Position numbers and translations under genes: made by a program. This document shows positions 6,256 to 9,585 of a stretch of 9,585 bases of DNA, one piece after another (the stretch's first letter is position 1; every line of letters starts with the position of its first letter). The stretch spans positions 1,216 through 10,800 of the forward strand of contig MGPL01000001.1 in the NCBI GenBank assembly GCA_001797415.1. Reading direction: 5' to 3'. Origin of the DNA: Deltaproteobacteria bacterium GWA2_55_10 (lineage in GTDB: Bacteria > Desulfobacterota > GWC2-55-46). The notes beneath the pieces are model-generated. The model searched no databases, had not been told where the DNA came from, and saw nothing but the letters and a program-made list of their open reading frames with translations.

Positions 6256-7041
6256 TTGACTGACAACGCCCTGAAAATATCATCCGACCCCCAGTCGGTC
6301 CATAAGTACCTGGAGCTCAACAGCGACGCCATCCTGAACAGCATCGCGGACGGCGTTGTAGTCCTCGGGCTCAACCACCGCATACTCTTCATAAACCGCG
6401 CGGCAAAGGAGATCCTCGGCAAGGTCGGCGCGGAGGATTTCTTCAAGAGCGGCAAGTGCAGCGAGATAATCGGCCACACCGGCTGCTCGTTCGACTGCCT
6501 CATTAACAGGACGATAAAGAGCAGGGAACACCTCTACAATTACGAGGTGACGCTCGAGCGCGGGGACAAGTTGCTCACGCTCAGCATCAATACCTCTCTT
6601 CTCAAGGACGAGTCAGGCAGCATAATAGGTGGCATCGAGATCTTCCGGGACGTCTCGCTCATAAAGGAACTCAAGGACGAGATAAAGGGCAAGTACTCCT
6701 TCAATAACATAGTAGGCAAGAACTACAGGATGCACGAAGTCTATGAGCTGCTGAAAGAGGTCGCGCCCACGCGAGCAACGGTACTTATCGAGGGCGAGAC
6801 CGGCACCGGCAAGGAGCTCATTGCCAACGCAATACACCACAACTCTCCGCGCGCGGAAGGCCCTTTCATAAAGGTAAACTGCGCCGCCCTCTCCGAAGGG
6901 CTTCTTGAAAGCGAGCTCTTCGGCCATGTAAAAGGCGCATTCACCGGCGCGATAAACGACAGGGCCGGAAGGTTCGAGCTGGCTGGAGGAGGCACGCTCT
7001 TCCTGGACGAGGTGGGCGACACACTCCGCATACACAAGTAA
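6256..7041 (+). CDS. Sigma-54-dependent activator, N-terminal part (PAS + AAA+), frameshifted
   Basis: First part of an NtrC-type enhancer-binding protein. The start is TTG at 6256 with AAGGAG 8 bases upstream. A PAS sensor domain (about 20-130) replaces a receiver domain and has three cysteines, C68, C77 and C81 (C-x8-C-x3-C). The AAA+ domain begins near 155: Walker A GETGTGKE (180-187), the sigma-54-contacting GAFTGA loop (227-232), Walker B TLFLDE (D251, E252). The frame then fails: after GD it reads TLRIHK and stops at 7039-7041. One missing base in 7021-7025 explains this, since ACA C?T CCG CAT ACA CAA GTA would read TPPHTQV, the family's usual sequence here. As written, the product lacks the arginine finger and DNA-binding domain and would be inactive. 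Reconstructed length is about 459 aa. Sequencing error and recent mutation are both possible. Confidence 0.9.
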   Translation: MTDNALKISSDPQSVHKYLELNSDAILNSIADGVVVLGLNHRILFINRAAKEILGKVGAEDFFKSGKCSEIIGHTGCSFDCLINRTIKSREHLYNYEVTLERGDKLLTLSINTSLLKDESGSIIGGIEIFRDVSLIKELKDEIKGKYSFNNIVGKNYRMHEVYELLKEVAPTRATVLIEGETGTGKELIANAIHHNSPRAEGPFIKVNCAALSEGLLESELFGHVKGAFTGAINDRAGRFELAGGGTLFLDEVGDTLRIHK

Positions 7042-7634
7042 AGCTCCTGCGCGTCCTGCAAGAGGGGGAGTTCGAGAGGGTAGGAGGCATCAAGACCATC
7101 AAGGTCGATGTGAGGGTAATAACCGCCACGAACAAGGACCTCAAAGCCCTCGTGGACAGGGGTGCGTTCAGGGAGGACCTCTTCTACAGGCTCAAAGTCG
7201 TCCCCATTCGCCTTCCGGCCCTCCGTGAGCGCAAGGACGACATACCGCTTCTCGTAAGGCATTTCATAGACAAGTTCAACCGCGAGATGTCCATGGAGGT
7301 CCGCCATATCTCGCCAGCCGCAATGGAACTCCTGATGGAGTACGAATATCCCGGCAACATCAGGGAGCTCGAGCACATAATCGAGCACGCGTTCGTGCGC
7401 TGCCAGGGCAACACCGTAAGCCCTGAGCACCTGCCCAAGGACCTGCAGGCAAAGGCCGCCGTCGAGCGCGTGCTCAATGCCGATGAGCCGCTCAAATCCC
7501 TTGAACGGGAGATGATCTTGAAATCCCTGCACGAGACCAAATGGAAGTACAACGAGACGGCCCGCATGCTCAAGATGAGCAGGACCACGCTCTGGCGCCG
7601 CATGAAAGACTTGCGTATTGAGAAGCCAAGGTAA
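7026..7634 (+). CDS. Sigma-54-dependent activator, C-terminal part (AAA+ end + Fis HTH)
   Basis: Continuation of the same gene one frame over. It resumes at CCG CAT ACA CAA GTA AAG (PHTQVKLLRVLQEGEFERVGG) and carries the remaining AAA+ motifs: VRVITATNKDL, FREDLFYRLKVVPIRLPALRER with the arginine-finger region, and the sensor-II segment YPGNIRELEHIIEHA. The Fis-type helix-turn-helix ends the protein: ETARMLKMSRTTLWRRMKDL (about 7552-7611). No conserved residue is lost beyond the frameshift, which argues for a very recent event or an assembly error rather than an old pseudogene. If separate, the GTG at 7110 has no evident ribosome site, so this part would probably not be translated alone. A terminator follows at 7698. 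Likely targets are the -24/-12 element and palindromes at 5514-5707 (inference). Confidence 0.9.
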   Translation, partial: PHTQVKLLRVLQEGEFERVGGIKTIKVDVRVITATNKDLKALVDRGAFREDLFYRLKVVPIRLPALRERKDDIPLLVRHFIDKFNREMSMEVRHISPAAMELLMEYEYPGNIRELEHIIEHAFVRCQGNTVSPEHLPKDLQAKAAVERVLNADEPLKSLEREMILKSLHETKWKYNETARMLKMSRTTLWRRMKDLRIEKPR

Positions 7635-7697
7635 TTTCTTCGCTCAAAACCCTCTCTAATACTCCTCTAATCTGAAATCCTTAAAATTAACAGTAGA

Positions 7698-7718
7698 GCC
7701 GTAGAACGGCGTTTTTTT
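7698..7718 (+). terminator. Intrinsic terminator of the sigma-54 activator gene
   Basis: GCCGT (7698-7702), AGA loop, ACGGC (7706-7710), G, then seven T (7712-7718). The stem is short (5 bp) but the T-tract is strong. It leaves only 34 bases before the next small gene, so that gene depends on readthrough or on an upstream promoter I could not identify. Confidence 0.65.
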
Positions 7719-7752
7719 CAGTCCGCAGGATTGTTCCAGGAGAACGCTCATC

Positions 7753-7857
7753 TTGAAGAGCAGGTCCTTGATATTCGAACTGATCGCCCATATCCTGACT
7801 TACCTGGCGGTCCTTATAACACTGGCCCTTATGGGCCTGTTATCCGGAGTAGCATGA
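7753..7857 (+). CDS. Tiny single-span membrane protein (34 aa) with ELIAHI motif
   Basis: A TTG-started ORF: MKSRSLIFELIAHI, then a continuous hydrophobic span to GLLSGVA. Basic N-terminus and a span of about residues 6-30 predict an N-in single-pass protein. E9-L-I-A-H13-I matches E15-V-I-A-H19-I in the 39-aa protein at 5847. The ribosome site is AGGAG (7738-7742) with 10-base spacing, slightly long; an internal TTG at 7768 is an alternative start. The stop overlaps the next ATG by four bases (ATGA), a standard coupling arrangement. The start codon is the weak point; the ORF's composition and overlap are the support. Function unknown. Confidence 0.55.
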   Translation: MKSRSLIFELIAHILTYLAVLITLALMGLLSGVA

Positions 7858-7928
7858 AAGAATTGGTAATCGCTGCCGCCCGGTTACTGGCCGTATTTGC
7901 CGCGCTGTTGATAGCCGTATTCCACTGA
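7854..7928 (+). CDS. Tiny single-span membrane protein (24 aa), coupled to previous gene
   Basis: Begins MKELVIAAARLLAVFAALL and ends IAVFH. Apart from K2, E3 and R10 the peptide is hydrophobic, long enough for one membrane span. The ATG overlaps the previous stop (ATGA), with GGAG (7846-7849) 4 bases upstream. An open frame runs back to a TTG at 7731 giving a 65-aa reading, but that N-terminal part is proline/glycine-rich, has no good ribosome site, and is an out-of-frame reading of the 34-aa gene, so the short form is preferred. Unknown family. Confidence 0.5.
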   Translation: MKELVIAAARLLAVFAALLIAVFH

Positions 7929-7944
7929 GCCGATTCGCGGCGGC

Positions 7945-7973
7945 TTGACATATCAGTCCTCAGGCACAAGAAT
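7945..7973 (+). promoter_or_regulatory. Probable sigma-70 promoter of the dehydrogenase gene
   Basis: Perfect TTGACA (7945-7950), 17-base spacer, AAGAAT (7968-7973; 4 of 6). Start about 7980, giving a 15-base leader with GGGGGA (7985-7990) ahead of the ATG. A small AGCCG/CGGCT stem (7928-7945) overlaps the -35. Confidence 0.5.
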
Positions 7974-7994
7974 CATACAGATACGGGGGACGAT

Positions 7995-8993
7995 ATGAAA
8001 ATGGCCGTTTTCGAGGTCGAGGAATGGGAGAGGGCGGCTTTTGACAGGATCGATTCCGGCCATGAGATAAGGTTTCTGAGCGACCATCTTACGGCCGGGA
8101 ACGCAGGGCCATATACAGACGTGGACGTCATATCGACCTTCATCTACTCCGAACTCGACAGGGCAGCCCTGAGCCGCTTCCGGAACCTCAAGCTTATCGC
8201 CACCCGTTCTACAGGCTTTGACCACATCGACATCGAATACTGCAGGGAGCGCGGGATAAGCGTATCGAATGTGCCCACATATGGCGACAACACTGTCGCT
8301 GAGCACGTCTTTGGCCTTCTGCTTACGATCAGCCATAACATGATAGAAGCCATCGAACGCACCCGAAGGGGCGATTTTTCCCTGCAGGGCTTGCGGGGTT
8401 TCGATCTCCGCGGAAAGACTCTCGGCGTGCTCGGCACCGGCAGCATCGGCAGGTATGTCATAGACATAGCGAAAGGCTTCCACATGGAGGTCCTTGCCTA
8501 TGACCTTTTCCCGAAAGAGGAGCTTGCAAAGAATCACGGCTTCAGGTATGTCTCACTTGAAGAGGTCTTGAGGAAGTCAGACATCATAACGCTTCATATC
8601 CCTGCCACAGCCGAGACGCACAACTTCCTCTCCGAGAGGGAGTTCGGGATGATGAAGGACGGTGTGGTCATAATAAATACCGCGAGAGGCACGCTCATCG
8701 ACGTGCAGGCACTACTCCGGGCCATTACGACAGGCAAGGTCGCGGCAGTCGGGCTTGACGTCCTCCCGGAGGAGCCGACCATCCGGGAAGAGGCGGAGCT
8801 GCTGCGTTCGATAGTCCAGAAAAAGCCCCTCGACGTGCTCCTGGCAGGGCACATATTACTGCGCCTGCGCAATGTCATCATAACCCCGCACAGCGCATTC
8901 AACACAAGGGAGGCGGTCCAGAGAATACTCGATACTACTGTCGAGAACATCTCGGCGTTTGCCAGGGGCGAGCCTAAGAACAGGGTGATTTAG
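7995..8993 (+). CDS. D-2-hydroxyacid dehydrogenase, D-lactate dehydrogenase type
   Basis: 332-aa NAD-dependent cytoplasmic enzyme interconverting a 2-keto acid and a D-2-hydroxy acid, most likely pyruvate and D-lactate. Substrate-domain motifs STGFDHID (72-79) and NVPTYGDNTVAEH (92-104) are those of the D-LDH branch. Rossmann fold LGVLGTGSIGRYV (143-155) with D170 (AYD) at the end of strand 2 favours NAD over NADP. The catalytic triad is R231 (NTARGTLID), E260 (DVLPEEP) and H299 (TPHSAFNT). The E-H gap is 39 residues, longer than in many relatives, because of a helical insert (about 265-290). Start ATG 7995 has GGGGGA 4 bases upstream; ATG 8001 is also possible. It has its own promoter, and a terminator candidate lies at 9145. 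Lactate specificity is inferred from motif resemblance. Confidence 0.9.
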   Translation: MKMAVFEVEEWERAAFDRIDSGHEIRFLSDHLTAGNAGPYTDVDVISTFIYSELDRAALSRFRNLKLIATRSTGFDHIDIEYCRERGISVSNVPTYGDNTVAEHVFGLLLTISHNMIEAIERTRRGDFSLQGLRGFDLRGKTLGVLGTGSIGRYVIDIAKGFHMEVLAYDLFPKEELAKNHGFRYVSLEEVLRKSDIITLHIPATAETHNFLSEREFGMMKDGVVIINTARGTLIDVQALLRAITTGKVAAVGLDVLPEEPTIREEAELLRSIVQKKPLDVLLAGHILLRLRNVIITPHSAFNTREAVQRILDTTVENISAFARGEPKNRVI

Positions 8994-8999
8994 CGATTC

Positions 9000-9083
9000 C
9001 TATTCCCATCTGCCTTCGAAGAGCGGCATTGTCGGGTGTTGCTCCTTTTCGCCTCTTTCGAGTACCTGTGACGAGATAGCCAT
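9000..9083 (-). CDS. Possible 27-aa peptide gene, unknown
   Basis: Minus-strand ORF beginning MAISSQVLERGEKE and ending MPLFEGRWE, convergent with the dehydrogenase gene and 6 bases from its stop. Support is a strong ribosome site: GAAAGGGGGT with the G-run at 9092-9096, 8 bases before the ATG, nearly the same leader as that of the glycosyltransferase gene. Codons are the GC-ending kind used by neighbours. TAGAAT lies upstream at 9105-9110 as a possible -10, without a good -35. Soluble and charged, no membrane span or cysteine. It could be a real small protein, a leader peptide, or the remnant of a larger gene. Confidence 0.35.
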   Translation of the reverse strand: MAISSQVLERGEKEQHPTMPLFEGRWE

Positions 9084-9144
9084 TCAGAATACCCCCTTTC
9101 TCATTCTACTAAGTCTTGCTGCGGGAGACGGCGAGTCAAGTTGC

Positions 9145-9173
9145 CGGCCTCAGGCCTTTTGAGCCGATTTTTT
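9145..9173 (+). terminator. Terminator candidate downstream of the dehydrogenase gene
   Basis: CGG and CTCA (9145-9152, one bulged C) pair with TGAG and CCG (9160-9166) around a GGCCTTT loop, followed by A and TTTTTT (9168-9173). An alternative 4-bp GGCC-TCA-GGCC-TTTT hairpin is nested inside. It insulates the tRNA promoter downstream. The rest of 8994-9145 shows only the small minus-strand ORF. Confidence 0.55.
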
Positions 9174-9197
9174 GAGTTTTTATGCAAGAATTTTGGG

Positions 9198-9226
9198 TTG
9201 ACAGGCAGGTTTTTTTTTGAGACAAT
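9198..9226 (+). promoter_or_regulatory. Promoter of tRNA-Arg
   Basis: Perfect TTGACA (9198-9203), 17-base T-rich spacer, GACAAT (9221-9226; 4 of 6). Start about 9233, giving a 64-base leader to be removed by RNase P. Confidence 0.6.
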
Positions 9227-9244
9227 CTTTTGATTCTGCAGCGG

Positions 9245-9280
9245 ATGCGCGCCAAACATGCGCATTTTGATTGAAAATGC
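9245..9280 (+). other. Two overlapping, mutually exclusive hairpins in the tRNA leader
   Basis: ATGCGC (9245-9250) pairs with GCGCAT (9260-9265), while GCATTTT (9262-9268) pairs with AAAATGC (9274-9280). Both need 9262-9265, so only one can form. The first is followed by TTTTG and could act as a weak terminator. Confidence 0.4.
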
Positions 9281-9296
9281 AAAGATTTACCTCAAA

Positions 9297-9373
9297 GCCC
9301 CCGTAGCTCAGGTGGATAGAGCAACGGATTCCTAATCCGTGTGCCGGACGTTCGAATCGTCTCGGGGGCGCCA
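9297..9373 (+). tRNA. tRNA-Arg (anticodon CCT)
   Basis: Complete cloverleaf: acceptor GCCCCCG/CGGGGGC, D arm GCTC..GAGC, anticodon arm ACGGA-TTCCTAA-TCCGT with anticodon CCT, T arm GGACG-TTCGAAT-CGTCT (one G:U), discriminator G and encoded CCA at 9371-9373. It reads AGG codons, which are frequent in this window's genes. The 3' half of tRNA-Arg(CCT) genes is a common integration site for mobile elements. Confidence 0.97.
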
Positions 9374-9381
9374 AATAAAAT

Positions 9382-9425
9382 AGCGGTAGAAACGCATAAA
9401 TACAGCGTTCTACCGCTTTTTCTTT
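9382..9425 (+). terminator. Strong intrinsic terminator after tRNA-Arg
   Basis: AGCGGTAGAA (9382-9391) pairs perfectly with TTCTACCGCT (9408-9417). After a bulged A, CGC/GCG extends the stem to 13 bp around a 9-base loop, followed by TTTTCTTTCTC. Confidence 0.9.
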
Positions 9426-9496
9426 CTCGAAAAATCTCTTGATAGCATGCCCATTCTTGACTATTATTCCCAATAATTTCCAATTGTGATAAAAAG

Positions 9497-9527
9497 TAAC
9501 TCACAAATTACTCACTTTAGTGGTCAC
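9497..9527 (+). repeat. Short iterated TCAC elements at 11-12 base spacing
   Basis: TAACTCAC (9497-9504), TTACTCAC (9508-9515) and GTGGTCAC (9520-9527) form three direct copies about one helical turn apart in AT-rich DNA after the tRNA. They could be protein-binding sites, for example for a recombinase or repressor, or chance similarity. Confidence 0.35.
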
Positions 9528-9585
9528 TTAAAACCCGCCACATAGGGTCGAATCAAATCACGCCATTTTTGAGAGGTGATATTGT
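9524..9585 (-). CDS. Possible 3' end of a minus-strand gene entering the window
   Basis: Minus-strand frame open from the window edge for 19 codons, reading NITSQKWRDLIRPYVAGFK and then TGA (9524-9526). The mix of residues is protein-like, but the stretch is too short to identify a family or exclude chance. Confidence 0.2.
   Translation of the reverse strand, partial: NITSQKWRDLIRPYVAGFK

Noticed and set aside
7021..7041. Programmed ribosomal frameshift in the activator gene
   Set aside because: No slippery heptamer or stop-adjacent stimulator is seen at the junction; a simple base deletion explains it.
6741..7532. 263-aa minus-strand ORF opposite the sigma-54 activator
   Set aside because: Both parts of the activator on the plus strand carry full family motifs; the minus frame has none.
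7731..7853. N-terminal extension of the 24-aa protein from TTG 7731
   Set aside because: Proline/glycine-rich out-of-frame reading of the 34-aa ORF, with no properly spaced ribosome site.
7888..7900. TGGCCGTATTTGC as a second sigma-54 promoter ahead of the dehydrogenase
   Set aside because: GG-to-GC distance is 10 instead of 12 bases and the site lies inside a small ORF; a sigma-70 promoter at 7945 explains the gene better.
9180..9504. Minus-strand ORFs covering the tRNA-Arg region (97 and 70 aa)
   Set aside because: They are antisense readings of the tRNA and its terminator; the APPRRFERPAHGLGIRC stretch is a typical spurious translation of a tRNA gene.

Overview
This is a GC-rich stretch of a Gram-negative bacterial chromosome. 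The RND-type inner-membrane pump and the lipopolysaccharide/exopolysaccharide-type glycosyltransferase indicate an outer membrane. Coding regions use ATA (Ile) and AGG (Arg) heavily despite high GC3. With a redox-disulfide DUF1858 protein, a D-lactate-type dehydrogenase and a PAS/sigma-54 activator, this suggests an anaerobic or facultative deltaproteobacterial or Nitrospirota-like lineage. That placement is inference only.

Layout: (1) 1-2791, the 3' nine-tenths of an HAE1-type RND efflux permease that starts outside the window. (2) 2892-3869, a soluble CapA-like metallophosphatase. (3) 3960-4181, a 73-residue DUF1858 CxxC protein with its own promoter. (4) 4193-5467 on the minus strand, a GT4 glycosyltransferase of the WcaL type, convergent with (3) over a shared GC-rich hairpin. 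(5) 5468-6255, an AT-rich regulatory stretch followed by three unannotated tiny membrane-protein genes (33, 39 and 25 aa). (6) 6256-7634, a PAS-AAA+-Fis sigma-54 activator split by a one-base frameshift near 7021-7025. (7) 7753-7928, two more overlapping tiny membrane-protein genes (34 and 24 aa). (8) 7995-8993, a D-2-hydroxyacid (D-lactate) dehydrogenase, followed by a 27-codon minus-strand ORF with a strong Shine-Dalgarno. (9) 9297-9373, tRNA-Arg(CCT) with promoter and terminator, then AT-rich sequence to the window end.

The most interesting part is 5514-7928. Two copies of the 14-base repeat GTTTCAATTTTGAA (5532, 5600) lie about 110 and 180 bases upstream of the start predicted from a sigma-54-like -24/-12 element (5691-5707). 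That element precedes three single-span membrane peptides. The sigma-54 activator follows under its own sigma-70 promoter, and two further single-span peptides lie beyond its terminator. One peptide on each side shares the motif E-[VL]-I-A-H-I. This looks like a self-contained sigma-54-controlled small-membrane-protein module of unknown function. Direct evidence is limited to ORF structure, ribosome binding sites, stop/start overlaps and repeats; function and regulation are inferred.
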